From: Lepagella muris
Lineage (GTDB): Bacteria; Bacteroidota; Bacteroidia; Bacteroidales; Muribaculaceae
Length of the DNA stretch: 64,000 nucleotides
Reading direction: 5' to 3'
Assembly (NCBI RefSeq): GCF_004793975.1
Contig: NZ_SRYB01000002.1
Coordinates: forward strand, 1 to 64,000
Part shown: positions 1-10,470 of the stretch, piece by piece
How the letters are laid out: every line of letters begins with the position of its first letter
How positions within the stretch are numbered: the stretch's first letter is position 1
Made by a program: the position numbers and the translations under genes
Notes under the pieces: model-generated
Databases searched by the model: none
Seen by the model: the letters and a program-made list of their open reading frames with translations, nothing else
What the model was told of the DNA's origin: nothing

Positions 1-1475
<1,475 letters not shown>

Positions 1476-1612
1476 TCATTCCGGTGAAAGAGACAATATA
1501 TTGCCAATCCCGCTTGTTGTGGATTTGGGGATCGAAAGTCAACCCGCGCTTCCGTCATGGGCTTTTTTCACCTCAACATCGATCCGGGGAGAGACCCGGG
1601 TTTGAAAAATGA
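1476..1612 (+). other. 23S-5S internal transcribed spacer
   Basis: A spacer of about 137 bases without a tRNA. It contains a small hairpin (CCGGG, AGAGA-type loop, CCCGG) near 1583-1600 that could serve rRNA processing. I see no coding potential. Confidence 0.8.
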
Positions 1613-1724
<112 letters not shown>

Positions 1725-1729
1725 TATGG

Positions 1730-1764
1730 AAGCCGACTGAGCGATCAGCCGGCTTTCTTTTTTT
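1730..1764 (+). terminator. rRNA operon terminator
   Basis: A stem of 11 positions (1730-1740 with 1745-1755, one A/C mismatch), a GCGA tetraloop and a run of T with one C (1753-1764), directly after the 5S gene. Confidence 0.85.
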
Positions 1765-1795
1765 GTTGTTATCCCCGGAGGGGATAGCAGCTGCT

Positions 1796-1935
1796 TGGAC
1801 TTCTTTGACTTCTTGGACTTCTTTGTCAATACTGTCATTATTGTCATTATTGTCAATAATGACAAATTGACGGTAATGACATTATTGACGATAATGACGA
1901 TTTGACAAATTGACTGGATTGACAATATTGAGTGG
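1796..1935. repeat. Stutter repeat of GACTTCTT and TGTCAATA/TTGACAAT words
   Basis: Low-complexity array between the rRNA terminator and the TonB-dependent receptor. The first part repeats GACTTCTT(T/G) about four times (1799-1827). The second part repeats TGTCATTAT/TGTCAATAATGACA words in both orientations, so GTCATTATTGTCAATAATGAC folds on itself. A separate hairpin TATCCCC-GGA-GGGGATA lies just before, at 1770-1786. The TTGACA/TGTCAA word is the one used in the array at 54564-54658. No gene is seen in this spacer. Confidence 0.75.
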
Positions 1936-1956
1936 GGTTATGGCGTTTTTTAGGAG

Positions 1957-4365
1957 ATGGATAAATTGCGTTTTATATATTTTGTTGTCTCATTTTTTGT
2001 GACGATGGCGTCGCTTGCCGAGAATGTGAGGATTTCCGGCAGGGTGCGTGATAATGATGATAAGCCGATAGAATTTGCTACGGTAAGAGTGGCGAATACC
2101 GCAATAGGGACGAATACGGATTTGAAGGGTATGTATTCGTTGTCGCTTTCTGCGAACGATACTCTTGACGTGATTTTCAGTTGCGTGGGTTTTAAGACTG
2201 TAAATCATAAACTGATACGTCCAAAGGGTGAGCTGACGTTGAATGTAAAGCTTTATCCTGAGGATTATAATCTTCAGGAGCTGGAAGTGACGAGTTTCAG
2301 AAGCAATATCAACGGAATGCAGAGTTTCAATACGGAATCTTTTAAATTGTCGCCTGCGGTTGCAGGAAGCAGTGTAGAGGCGATGCTCACGACTATGCCC
2401 GGTGTCAATTCGTCGAATGAGATGAGTTCGCAATATTCTGTCAGGGGTGGGGCTTTTGATGAAAATTCGGTATATATAAACGGTACGGAGGTGTATCGTC
2501 CGCAATTATATCGGAGCGGACAGCAAGAGGGTCTCAGTATCATCAATCCGGATATGGTTGGTAATATCAGATTCTCATCCGGAGGTTATCCTGCGCGTTA
2601 TGCCGACAAGATGTCGTCAGCACTCGATATCACATACAGGGAGCCAGAGCGGTATGAGGGTGCTGTGAATCTCAGCCTAATGGGTGGCTCGCTGGCATTC
2701 GGCTCTAATAGCAGTAAATTCTCAATGCTTCACGGACTGCGTGTCAAGAGGAACAATTCGTTGTTATCCTCGCTGGAAACTCGAGGTGAATATGACCCTT
2801 TATATCTGGATTACCAGACCAACATCAATTATAAGCCTTCAGAGAAACTTACGTTGAATCTTTTGGGCAATATTGCCATGAACGATTATAAGTTTAAACC
2901 TACGGATAGGGAAACTACTTTTGGCACGGCATCCGACCTCAAGCAGTTTAAGGTATATTTCGATGGGGAGGAGAAGGATAAGTTTGAGACCTATTTCGGG
3001 TCGTTTACTCTAAATTACAAACATAACCGGAGCAACAGTTACGCATTGTCGGTGTCCGGGTTCGTCTCTAACGAGCTTGTCAGTTACGACATCTCCGGAG
3101 AGTATTGGCTTAATCAGGCGGGTTCGTCGGGCGACGACGGCATAGGAGGTGAACTTGGCGTGGGAAAATACATGGAACATTCCCGCAACCGGCTTAAAGC
3201 ATCGGTATTGACAGCCGCCTTCAAGGGTACGACAGTGTTGGGTAAGAACCATCTGTCGTATGGCTTGAATTATTCGCGAGAGACATTCCGCGACAGGACA
3301 AAGGAATGGGAATGGCGCGACAGTGCCGGTTACTCCTTGCCTACGCTTCCGGATGGAGTGCATCTCATATATAATCTCAGTGCACGGGAAGATTTGCATA
3401 ACAATCGTTTTGCCCTTTATGCGGAGGACGCCCTATATTTTGAGACATCAAAAGCATACATGACGCTGAATGCCGGCGTGCGGGCATCATATTGGGATTT
3501 CAATAAGGAGTTTCTTGTGTCGCCACGCGTGAATTTCAGTGTGTCGCCACAAAACAGAAACAATATCACTTATCGTGCGGCAGTCGGGTTATATTATCAG
3601 TCGCCCTTCTATAAGGAATTCCGCGAGGTTATCACGGATGAACTTGGCAACAGCAGTGTGCAGCTCAATCATGACATAAAGTCGCCACGCAGCCTTCATT
3701 TCGTGGTAGGCACCGACATAACCTTCCGTGCGATCAACCGACCGTTCAAACTGACAGGAGAGGCCTACTATAAGGCATTGTCAAATCTGATCTCTTACGA
3801 ATACGACAATCTGAAGGTGACATATTCCGGTAAGAATGATTCGAAAGGGTATATCGCCGGACTTGATCTGAAATTATTCGGTCAATTTGTGCCCGGTTCG
3901 GATTCCTGGATATCTTTCTCGCTGATGAAGACAAATCAGAAACTAAACGGGAAGAATGTGCCGCTACCCACCGACCAACGGTATTCTCTCGGATTATATT
4001 TCACAGACTATTTCCCGAAATTCCCGAAATTGAAATTCAGTCTGAGGGGCGTCATCTCCGACGGATTGACGATGACCGCGCCACGGGTCTCTCGCGACGT
4101 GTCATATTTCCGTGCCCCGGCATATAAGCGTGTTGATATAGGCTTGACTTATCTTATTGCCGGAGCACCGCAGGATGGAGTGGTGAAACGTAATTTCCTC
4201 CGTCATTTCAAGAGTCTGAGTGTAGGGGTTGATCTCTTCAATCTGTTTGATATATCCAATGTGAGCGGCTATTACTGGGTGACAGACGTCAACAATCTTC
4301 AATATGCCGTCCCCAACTATCTAACACGTCGTCAGCTTAATTTTAAGATTTCAGCGGAGTTTTGA
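1957..4365 (+). CDS. TonB-dependent outer-membrane receptor
   Basis: An 802-residue TonB-dependent receptor that would import an unknown ligand across the outer membrane. It has a signal peptide (about residues 1-21), a carboxypeptidase-regulatory-like beta-sandwich (about 24-105, with ISGRVRDNDDKPIEFATV), a plug domain (about 120-225, with YSVRGGAFDENSVYINGTEVY) and a long beta-barrel ending in an aromatic residue (KISAEF), as barrels recognised by BAM do. No SusD partner is adjacent, so it is not a SusC/SusD pair; small ligands such as metal chelates or peptides are possible, but this is inference. The ATG at 1957 is preceded by AGGAG. Its last 15 bases overlap the convergent gene on the other strand. 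Confidence 0.9.
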   Translation: MDKLRFIYFVVSFFVTMASLAENVRISGRVRDNDDKPIEFATVRVANTAIGTNTDLKGMYSLSLSANDTLDVIFSCVGFKTVNHKLIRPKGELTLNVKLYPEDYNLQELEVTSFRSNINGMQSFNTESFKLSPAVAGSSVEAMLTTMPGVNSSNEMSSQYSVRGGAFDENSVYINGTEVYRPQLYRSGQQEGLSIINPDMVGNIRFSSGGYPARYADKMSSALDITYREPERYEGAVNLSLMGGSLAFGSNSSKFSMLHGLRVKRNNSLLSSLETRGEYDPLYLDYQTNINYKPSEKLTLNLLGNIAMNDYKFKPTDRETTFGTASDLKQFKVYFDGEEKDKFETYFGSFTLNYKHNRSNSYALSVSGFVSNELVSYDISGEYWLNQAGSSGDDGIGGELGVGKYMEHSRNRLKASVLTAAFKGTTVLGKNHLSYGLNYSRETFRDRTKEWEWRDSAGYSLPTLPDGVHLIYNLSAREDLHNNRFALYAEDALYFETSKAYMTLNAGVRASYWDFNKEFLVSPRVNFSVSPQNRNNITYRAAVGLYYQSPFYKEFREVITDELGNSSVQLNHDIKSPRSLHFVVGTDITFRAINRPFKLTGEAYYKALSNLISYEYDNLKVTYSGKNDSKGYIAGLDLKLFGQFVPGSDSWISFSLMKTNQKLNGKNVPLPTDQRYSLGLYFTDYFPKFPKLKFSLRGVISDGLTMTAPRVSRDVSYFRAPAYKRVDIGLTYLIAGAPQDGVVKRNFLRHFKSLSVGVDLFNLFDISNVSGYYWVTDVNNLQYAVPNYLTRRQLNFKISAEF

Positions 4366-5046
4366 TCTCTGACCATCAGATGCATTCACCAGATATGCCT
4401 CCACGGATTCAAGCGCGGCATACTTTTCAAGAAGGGAGATTGTCAGGTCAAGAGTAGCATCAATCTCCGCTTCCTTCCCATATATATTTATCAGCATCAG
4501 TAGGTTGGTGGTGTCGGGAGTAAGCTTCGTTCGTTCCTCGTCGCTTGTCGGAGTGCCTATGCCGCCTATCTCGTCGCGATATACGGGTAGCCCTTCTATA
4601 TTCAGCGGACCGCGTCCGATGCCGCAGAATACGTCATCATGATTCCCTGCATCAAGAGTGAGCGAATCCCCGACGATCCTGTCGGCATCAAATCCTCCGA
4701 TACTGTAGCCTGAACGGATCGACACAAGATTGATTATGTCGATCAGGGCAGTCATACGATATAGCCCTTTCCCGTTGACAATCCGTCGGCACATGGCTTC
4801 TGATGATGGACGATACCGGTTAGGTTCCTTGCCGAGAGCCTTGTAAGCCGCCCTTGTCGCCGCTATGCCGGGACGCAGTTTGATCTCCTCAATTTTATAT
4901 TTGGATGCAATCCGGTTACATTCCTCCGTTATCTCATCCCAGAGTGTATCGGGAGTGGCAGGGTTGGAGCATCGGGCAGATATGGCTATTACCTGTAAAT
5001 CCGGAGCTACTTGGCGTATTCTATCAGAAAAGAGAATCTGTATCAT
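4351..5046 (-). CDS. B3/B4 tRNA-binding domain protein
   Basis: A 231-residue stand-alone protein resembling the B3/B4 domain of the phenylalanyl-tRNA synthetase beta subunit, which holds the editing site there. Stand-alone members are common in bacteria and have no settled role; trans-editing of mischarged tRNA is only a suggestion. Family-like stretches are KLRPGIAATRAAYKALGKEP, RPSSEAMCRRIVNGKGL, INLVSIRSGYSIGGFD and GIGRGPLNIEGLPVYRDEIG. The start at 5046 is an ATG giving a family-like N-terminus. It runs convergently into the TonB receptor with a 15-bp overlap of coding ends and no hairpin terminator between them. It is divergent from hisS, another tRNA-related gene. Confidence 0.82.
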   Translation of the reverse strand: MIQILFSDRIRQVAPDLQVIAISARCSNPATPDTLWDEITEECNRIASKYKIEEIKLRPGIAATRAAYKALGKEPNRYRPSSEAMCRRIVNGKGLYRMTALIDIINLVSIRSGYSIGGFDADRIVGDSLTLDAGNHDDVFCGIGRGPLNIEGLPVYRDEIGGIGTPTSDEERTKLTPDTTNLLMLINIYGKEAEIDATLDLTISLLEKYAALESVEAYLVNASDGQRSKLR

Positions 5047-5145
5047 GATAAGTATTTATACAATTTCTTAGATAACTTCAATGCGAAATTAATAAAAATT
5101 GATGAAAAGGGGGAGAATAGATAGGCAATTCTGAAAAAAGTTTTG

Positions 5146-5153
5146 TAATTTCG
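5146..5153 (+). promoter_or_regulatory. Possible hisS -7 element
   Basis: TAATTTCG, one base from the Bacteroidetes TAnnTTTG -7 consensus, 25 bases before the hisS ATG. No clear -33 TTG is seen, so support is weak. Confidence 0.35.
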
Positions 5154-5178
5154 CATTTCATAAAACAAACAGAAGAAT

Positions 5179-6543
5179 ATGGCACAGAAACCGAGTATAC
5201 CCAAAGGTACGCGCGACTTTTCTCCGCAGGAGATGTCGCGCCGCAATTACATTTTCGATACAATCAAGCAAGTGTTCCGTCTATATGGCTATCGTCAGAT
5301 AGAAACTCCCGCAATGGAGAATCTGAGCACATTGATGGGAAAATATGGAGAAGAGGGTGACAAACTTCTTTTCAAGATACTTAATTCCGGCGACTTCCTC
5401 AAGGGGGTTGATGACGCTGATATAGCTGACCGTAACCTTGTGAAACTTACCAACAAGATGTGTGAGAAAGGTCTGCGATATGACCTGACCGTGCCTTTCG
5501 CCCGGTTTGTGGTGCAGTATAGAGGACAGCTCCAGATGCCTTTCAAACGCTATCAGATACAGCCGGTGTGGCGTGCTGACCGTCCGCAGAAGGGGCGTTA
5601 CAGAGAGTTCTACCAATGTGATGCCGATGTGGTGGGCAGCGATTCACTTCTCAACGAGATTGAACTGCTGTCGATGATCGACATGGTGTTCAAGCGTCTG
5701 CGCGTGCGTGTTGCGATAAAGGTCAACAACCGTAAGGTGCTGACCGGCATAGCCGAGATGATCGGTGAGGCTGATAAGATTGTCGATATAACTGTGGCAA
5801 TTGATAAGATTGATAAAATAGGTATTGACAACGTAAATGAGGAACTCCGCAGCAAAGGTCTTACGGAGGAGGCAATTGAGAAATTACGTCCGCTCCTGGA
5901 GATGAAAGGGAGCAATGCCGAAAAACTTGACACTCTCGCCGGACTTCTCGCCGGTTCGGAGACGGGCATGAAGGGTGTGGAGGAGCTTCGCACCGTGATA
6001 GATGGTATTGATAGCCTCGGACATGACTGTGAAGTGGAGCTTGACGTCTCACTCGCCCGCGGTCTGAACTATTACACGGGCACCATCATAGAGGTGAAGG
6101 CACTCGACGTGCAGATCGGCAGTATCACCGGCGGCGGTCGCTACGACAATCTTACCGGAGTTTTCGGAATGCCGGGACTCTCCGGAGTGGGAATCTCATT
6201 CGGCGCAGACCGTATTTACGACGTGCTCAATCAGCTGGAACTCTATCCGGAGAGTGTCAGCCAGAGCGTAAAGGTACTGTTTGTGAATTTCGGAGATAAG
6301 GAAGCCGTGGAATCCATGCGTATAGTCAAACTTCTGCGTGAGCAGGGTGTATCGGCAGAATTATATCCGGATGCAGCCAAGATGAAGAAGCAGATGGGAT
6401 ATGCCGACTCGGAAGGTATCCCCTACGTGGCATTGATAGGGGAGAGCGAGCTTGAGAGTGGCACGGTAAATCTGAAGGATATGGTTTCGGGCACACAGGA
6501 GCAACTGACTCCTGAAGCCCTCGTAGCCCGGTTGAAAGATTGA
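5179..6543 (+). CDS. hisS: Histidine-tRNA ligase
   Basis: Class II histidyl-tRNA synthetase of 454 residues, charging tRNA-His with histidine using ATP. Signature stretches are GTRDFSPQEM near residue 11, the motif-2 region RPQKGRYREFYQCDADVVG at about 135, the histidine-binding RGLNYYTGTIIE at about 294, and motif 3 TGGGRYDNL at about 316. The C-terminal anticodon-binding fold follows from about 360 (VKVLFVNFGDKEAV). Length is normal for bacterial HisRS. The next gene starts 8 bases after its stop, suggesting co-transcription. Confidence 0.97.
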   Translation: MAQKPSIPKGTRDFSPQEMSRRNYIFDTIKQVFRLYGYRQIETPAMENLSTLMGKYGEEGDKLLFKILNSGDFLKGVDDADIADRNLVKLTNKMCEKGLRYDLTVPFARFVVQYRGQLQMPFKRYQIQPVWRADRPQKGRYREFYQCDADVVGSDSLLNEIELLSMIDMVFKRLRVRVAIKVNNRKVLTGIAEMIGEADKIVDITVAIDKIDKIGIDNVNEELRSKGLTEEAIEKLRPLLEMKGSNAEKLDTLAGLLAGSETGMKGVEELRTVIDGIDSLGHDCEVELDVSLARGLNYYTGTIIEVKALDVQIGSITGGGRYDNLTGVFGMPGLSGVGISFGADRIYDVLNQLELYPESVSQSVKVLFVNFGDKEAVESMRIVKLLREQGVSAELYPDAAKMKKQMGYADSEGIPYVALIGESELESGTVNLKDMVSGTQEQLTPEALVARLKD

Positions 6544-6550
6544 TTCTGCC

Positions 6551-7801
6551 ATGATCACGATGCAACAGTTTCTTCTCCGACAGCCATGTGCGCCGGAGGA
6601 GACGACAACGGATGCCTATTATCTTTCACTCGCCAACCGTCTTGTGGATATAAGCCGCGAGAAAGGATGTTTTGCATCCTATCCGGAGAAAGTGGTGGAA
6701 CGTGCGGCAATGACGCTTGTAGGCTACTATCAGGATGTGATATGCGATGCAGGGGTGTGGCGTTCGTTCATCACAGAGTGCAGACGACTCTATGGCTTCA
6801 CTGTACCATTCTATTATGGCGTCGTATCCGACAATAGCCGGAAGGATGGTGAGGCTACGGAATCTGACAACGGAGAGGACTATCTGGACTACGAACTGAA
6901 TCGTGCGGATGTGAGGTTTATGGTGTGGTATGCCCTTTCCATGAACTATGAGGAGAAGCGTGTGGAGAATCCTTTCTCAGAGGAGATACTGATGGGCGCA
7001 GATGCCTGGTGGGAGGAGCTTGAACGAGTCTATGATGACTCCCCCATGCCAGTAGACTATCGCATGACCCATGAGCTTGAGATACACGCGGAAGAGGATT
7101 CCGAGGCAATCTATCGTCTTGGCAATTGGCTTTTCATGCATTGCTATCTGATGACGCCAGCTTATGCCCTTACGTTGTCGGAGATAGCATCCGGTGTCGA
7201 TCTTAGCAAGGAGGAGGGGATGGCTGAGCTCCGGCAACGGCTTGAACGTTCGATGTCGGAAGATCCGACCGGACCTTTGGCATTGTATCTCCGCGAATGG
7301 CTTTATCTCATTGTAGAGGGTAAACTTCCCCCCTTGCCGAAGGGTGTAGGAGAGAAGCCGGAACATAAGTATTACACTGCGTTTACGCGTGCCACAGGAG
7401 GCGAGGTCATAAAATTCTTCAGTTCGTATGAGGAGATGAACCGTTTCTTTATAATTGCGCTCGGCTGGGGGGATCATCAGGAGCATCTTCCTCAATTGAA
7501 AGGGCGGCATGATTATATCCTCATGGTAAGCCGTGACAAGGGCATGCTTGTGGCAGTTGACATAGCTCGTTGCATATCCCATCCCTCGAATCCTATCTAT
7601 GATAAGGAGTATGCACGGCATCATGCCATAGAATTGCTTACGGAACGCGGGCGTTGTCCCGGCGATCTGTTGCGCTACGTATGCTCCAACGGATGGCTTC
7701 CGGATGCAGTCTTCCCCGGATCGGATGATCATCGGCTTGTGGCGGATAATTGGGATTTCATATCCCGCTGCTATCTACAGCAATATTATCGAGGCGACTG
7801 A
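6551..7801 (+). CDS. Conserved protein of unknown function
   Basis: A 416-residue soluble-looking protein without signal peptide or obvious membrane span. I do not recognise a catalytic motif. It is rich in Trp, Tyr and acidic residues, with a mixed alpha/beta pattern. Possible starts are ATG 6551 or the Met three codons later. It lies 8 bases downstream of hisS and probably shares its transcript; a role in translation is a guess from context only. The stop codon sits in the word ACTGAAGT, which is repeated 8 bases later as the end of the adjacent hairpin element. Confidence 0.7.
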   Translation: MITMQQFLLRQPCAPEETTTDAYYLSLANRLVDISREKGCFASYPEKVVERAAMTLVGYYQDVICDAGVWRSFITECRRLYGFTVPFYYGVVSDNSRKDGEATESDNGEDYLDYELNRADVRFMVWYALSMNYEEKRVENPFSEEILMGADAWWEELERVYDDSPMPVDYRMTHELEIHAEEDSEAIYRLGNWLFMHCYLMTPAYALTLSEIASGVDLSKEEGMAELRQRLERSMSEDPTGPLALYLREWLYLIVEGKLPPLPKGVGEKPEHKYYTAFTRATGGEVIKFFSSYEEMNRFFIIALGWGDHQEHLPQLKGRHDYILMVSRDKGMLVAVDIARCISHPSNPIYDKEYARHHAIELLTERGRCPGDLLRYVCSNGWLPDAVFPGSDDHRLVADNWDFISRCYLQQYYRGD

Positions 7802-7812
7802 AGTCATAAATA

Positions 7813-7950
7813 ACTGAAGTTTCGCAAGCTACACTTCAGTGGTTTAAAGTTTATAGTTTAAGGTTTAAGATTCACGAAAATCCACGAATCTTTTCATTAT
7901 ACAAAATTTAATGATCATAAACCATAAACCATAAACCTTAAACCTTAAAT
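7813..7950 (+). repeat. MITE-like hairpin element, copy A
   Basis: About 138 bp, nearly identical to 20388-20524 (one substitution in the first 120 bases). It starts with hairpin ACTGAAGT...ACTTCAGT (7813-7840), then GTTTA words on one side and TAAAC words on the other side of an inner hairpin AGATTC...GAATCT, so the whole unit can fold as a long stem. It contains one copy of the 12-bp end AAGTTTCGCAAG. TAAATA flanks it at 7807-7812 and 7946-7951, but the sequence is AT-rich and this could be chance. It lies between convergent genes. Confidence 0.85.
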
Positions 7951-7967
7951 AAAGAATTAGAAATAGC

Positions 7968-8008
7968 AAGGGGAGCAAACTGCAAGATATGCAGATTGCT
8001 CCCCTTTT
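7968..8008. terminator. Terminator between convergent genes
   Basis: Perfect 11-bp stem (7968-7978 with 7996-8006) with a further small TGCA pairing in the loop, and a T run for the plus strand. It closes the hisS unit and may act on the glycosyltransferase transcript from the other side. Confidence 0.8.
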
Positions 8009-8035
8009 GTATATTGGATGTATACTGTGATACAG

Positions 8036-8776
8036 TTAGAAATTCTTCTTATTGAAAATGCTGTTGAATTTCAGTTTCAGCACTCCGAATACAGCCTCTC
8101 CGAATATTGAGCTGTTCATTTTGGAAGTGCCGAGGCGCCGGTTGATGAAGATTATCGGTATCTCTACAATCTTAAATCCCTTTACATACGCCTTGAACTT
8201 CATCTCAATCTGGAAAGCATATCCCTTGAACTCAATATTGTCAAGTTTTATGGCTTCAAGCACTCTGCGCCGATAGCATACGAATCCGGCAGTGGAATCC
8301 CTCAGTTTCATCCGAGTGATGAATCTTACGTAGGCAGATGCGAAATACGACATCAGCACACGCCCCATCGGCCAATTCACTACATTCACTCCGGATATAT
8401 ACCTTGATCCTATGGCAACATCGGCACAATCATCCTTGCAGGCATGGTAAAGGCGGGTCAGATCGTCGGGATTATGCGAGAAATCGGCATCCATTTCAAT
8501 CACGTATCCATAATCCTTTTTGAGAGCCCATTTGAATCCATGTATATAAGCAGTGCCGAGACCAAGTTTCCCCTTGCGTTGTTCAAGAAAAATTCTGTTT
8601 GGGAACTTCTCCATCATCTTCTTGACGGCTTCTGCCGTACCATCCGGACTATTGTCGTCAATTACGAGTACATCAAATCCATCTGGATATTTCATTACGG
8701 TCTCAAGAATAGCGGTTATATTCTCGATTTCGTTATAGGTGGGTATAATGACCAATACGTCGCTCATAAGTGTCAT
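8036..8776 (-). CDS. Polyprenol-phosphate mannosyltransferase-like GT2
   Basis: A 246-residue GT-A fold family 2 glycosyltransferase of the dolichol/polyprenol-phosphate mannose synthase type, transferring a sugar from a nucleotide donor to a membrane polyprenyl phosphate on the cytosolic face. Seen: VLVIIPTYNEIENI at the N-terminus, VIDDNSPDGTAE (donor binding), EMDADFSHNPDDL (DxD-type metal site), RDSTAGFVCYRR, and the C-terminal GYAFQIEMKFKAYVKGFKIVEIPI. No C-terminal membrane anchor is visible, which fits the soluble class. Met1 (8776) and Met4 (8767) are both possible starts. A TAACTTTG -7 element lies upstream. Confidence 0.92.
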   Translation of the reverse strand: MTLMSDVLVIIPTYNEIENITAILETVMKYPDGFDVLVIDDNSPDGTAEAVKKMMEKFPNRIFLEQRKGKLGLGTAYIHGFKWALKKDYGYVIEMDADFSHNPDDLTRLYHACKDDCADVAIGSRYISGVNVVNWPMGRVLMSYFASAYVRFITRMKLRDSTAGFVCYRRRVLEAIKLDNIEFKGYAFQIEMKFKAYVKGFKIVEIPIIFINRRLGTSKMNSSIFGEAVFGVLKLKFNSIFNKKNF

Positions 8777-8829
8777 ATTTTTTACTCAGAAGTTTTGAAG
8801 CCTTGACAACCTCTCTGATAACTTCTCTG

Positions 8830-8837
8830 CAAAGTTA
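8830..8837 (-). promoter_or_regulatory. Promoter -7 element for the GT2 gene
   Basis: TAACTTTG on the minus strand, matching TAnnTTTG, about 53 bases before the start codon. The -33 element is not at ideal spacing. Confidence 0.5.
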
Positions 8838-8890
8838 ATCATTCTCTGCAAAAAAATCTACAAAAAATATAAGCGACAGTATAAATTTTT

Positions 8891-9904
8891 TTAGAACGAT
8901 ACATTATATTTCTTCAGAATCTCAATAGGATGATATGATTCCTTTGCCATGCGTAGTCCTATGTCGCCGGCATCATCCTCTCGGTTGATAAATCTGATTT
9001 CAGGATATTTCTCCTTCATCCCCTTGGCAAATAGATAGTTTATCATCTCATAGCTTCCGGCTACGTCGCGGAATGCCTTCTCCACGTGTATGAAGAGCGT
9101 GTCGTTCTTTACGTCGCCGATTGTGAAGGCGCATACTTTCCCGTCAGCCAAGAGCAGCATCCCTTCGGGAGTAGTGTCTCCGTCGATTATCAGGTTTATG
9201 AATCGTCGGGTCAGCATACGTTCTTCCGTAGCCATCCCACAATCGTCAGCATCCTTGTCAAACTCATCCATGAATTGTAGTGCAAGTGTGGCGTTTTCCG
9301 GAGTTAGCCATTCTGTATGGGCATCCGGGTAAGTGCTTTCAAATTTATGTACATGATTGCGCTTTTTGCTCATCTTCTTTCCGGCAACAGTGGCAAGCAT
9401 CTCCGCGTCATACAGGTAGTCGCCCCAATCGGTCAGTTCCTCCACTATGCGCGGATTAAGATTCGTCATCTCATCAAGAGCATATTGCGGCACTCCCGAG
9501 AACTCCGCACGAATACCATGAGCTGCACAATACTCCTTCACGAGAGCTACAGATTCCTTCAGCGGCAGAGCACCGACAGGCAACGAGAATGCCGGACGAT
9601 CGATATCATTCTCCACGACGCCCTTTATGAAGAGGGTGTCGCGATAGATTGCATACTCATACTTGAACATATCCACCCACATCAATATCCCTCCATACGA
9701 GAAATCCGTAGTTCTTCCAGGTTCCTGCTGAAGATATCTCCATACCTCTCCCATATTTTCAGGAGTGATTTTCCTAAATTCCGGCAGGCGGCAATTACCC
9801 GTTGATTTCATTTTCATATTCTGGAGGTCGCGGGCAAGTGTACATATAGGTTCAGACTTGAAACGATCGTTAATCTCCGGGATGAAATTCCATGTGCTTT
9901 CCAT
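8891..9904 (-). CDS. DUF2156 (phosphatidylglycerol lysyltransferase C-terminal-like) protein
   Basis: A 337-residue cytosolic protein with the double GNAT-like fold of DUF2156, the domain that transfers aminoacyl groups to lipids in MprF. The Bacteroidales stand-alone proteins lack the MprF membrane part, and so does this one: no transmembrane segments are seen. Typical stretches are FSYGGILMWVDMFKYEYAI, KKMSKKRNHVHKFESTYP, and near the C-terminus YLFAKGMKEKYPEIRFINRE and LRMAKESYHPIEILKKYNV. The true start may be Met30 or Met32 (9817 or 9811), because most family members begin just before RKITPENMGEVW. The substrate is unknown. Confidence 0.82.
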   Translation of the reverse strand: MESTWNFIPEINDRFKSEPICTLARDLQNMKMKSTGNCRLPEFRKITPENMGEVWRYLQQEPGRTTDFSYGGILMWVDMFKYEYAIYRDTLFIKGVVENDIDRPAFSLPVGALPLKESVALVKEYCAAHGIRAEFSGVPQYALDEMTNLNPRIVEELTDWGDYLYDAEMLATVAGKKMSKKRNHVHKFESTYPDAHTEWLTPENATLALQFMDEFDKDADDCGMATEERMLTRRFINLIIDGDTTPEGMLLLADGKVCAFTIGDVKNDTLFIHVEKAFRDVAGSYEMINYLFAKGMKEKYPEIRFINREDDAGDIGLRMAKESYHPIEILKKYNVSF

Positions 9905-10279
9905 ATATAATTTAGATAATGTTTATAGTGAATTAAATTATCGGTAGGTGTCCGTCTGATTGAAGTTATCAGATCAATCGCCTTTCTCATGAAATATAAA
10001 CCAATAATTGTCTTTATAGTTCAATAAAAAATCCGCATAAATTATCCACAAATCGTCATTAATTCATGATTGCTATCCCGCTAACGCCGGATGATTTTAC
10101 CTCATTTCTGCCGGAGTATACGATACGAAATTCTTGTGAAATGTATCGTATGATGTGTTTTTTAGTCTCATAAAATTAGATGAAACTACAGTATCATAAA
10201 ATTATATTAATTATAATCAATGATTTATATAGAAGTTGATATCATAAAATTTATCTGAATATCTAAGTGCTAAATTTTG
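9905..10279. promoter_or_regulatory. AT-rich upstream region of the polysaccharide locus
   Basis: No gene is seen. It holds a perfect 9-bp inverted repeat ATACGATAC...GTATCGTAT (10118-10126 and 10143-10151, 16-base loop) and three copies of TCATAAAATT(A/T) at 10168, 10194 and 10242. These are candidate binding sites for a regulator of the locus, as no regulator gene is linked. Assignment is by position only. Confidence 0.45.
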
Positions 10280-10310
10280 TTTGGAATCATAATATTTGTT
10301 AATAATTTTG
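10280..10310 (+). promoter_or_regulatory. Promoter of the polysaccharide utilisation locus
   Basis: TTTG at 10280-10283, a 19-bp spacer, and TAATTTTG at 10303-10310. This is a full match to the Bacteroidetes primary sigma-factor promoter. Transcription should start near 10316, giving a leader of about 200 nt before the lipoprotein gene. Confidence 0.8.
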
Positions 10311-10350
10311 CGGTGAACAAAAAACTCAAATCAACTAAAACCACATTACC

Positions 10351-10470
10351 ATGCAAAACTGCAATATTATTTTCACCTCTTATAATAAGGCTCAGCCATT
10401 GGGGGGAGTGACCCACTCACAATGGATTATTACGCCGACAGCGAATGAGAGGGGAGATTTAAAATCATGA
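10351..10470 (+). CDS. Leader ORF, 39 codons
   Basis: A small ORF (ATG 10351, TGA 10468-10470) inside the leader between the promoter and the first gene of the locus. It encodes a 39-residue peptide beginning MQNCNIIFTSYNKAQPLGG, with no signal peptide. The DNA in its middle can fold: CATTG...CAATG encloses GAGTG-ACC-CACTC. It may be a translated leader controlling downstream expression, or simply an untranslated leader that happens to be open. I recognise no relative. Confidence 0.4.
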   Translation: MQNCNIIFTSYNKAQPLGGVTHSQWIITPTANERGDLKS

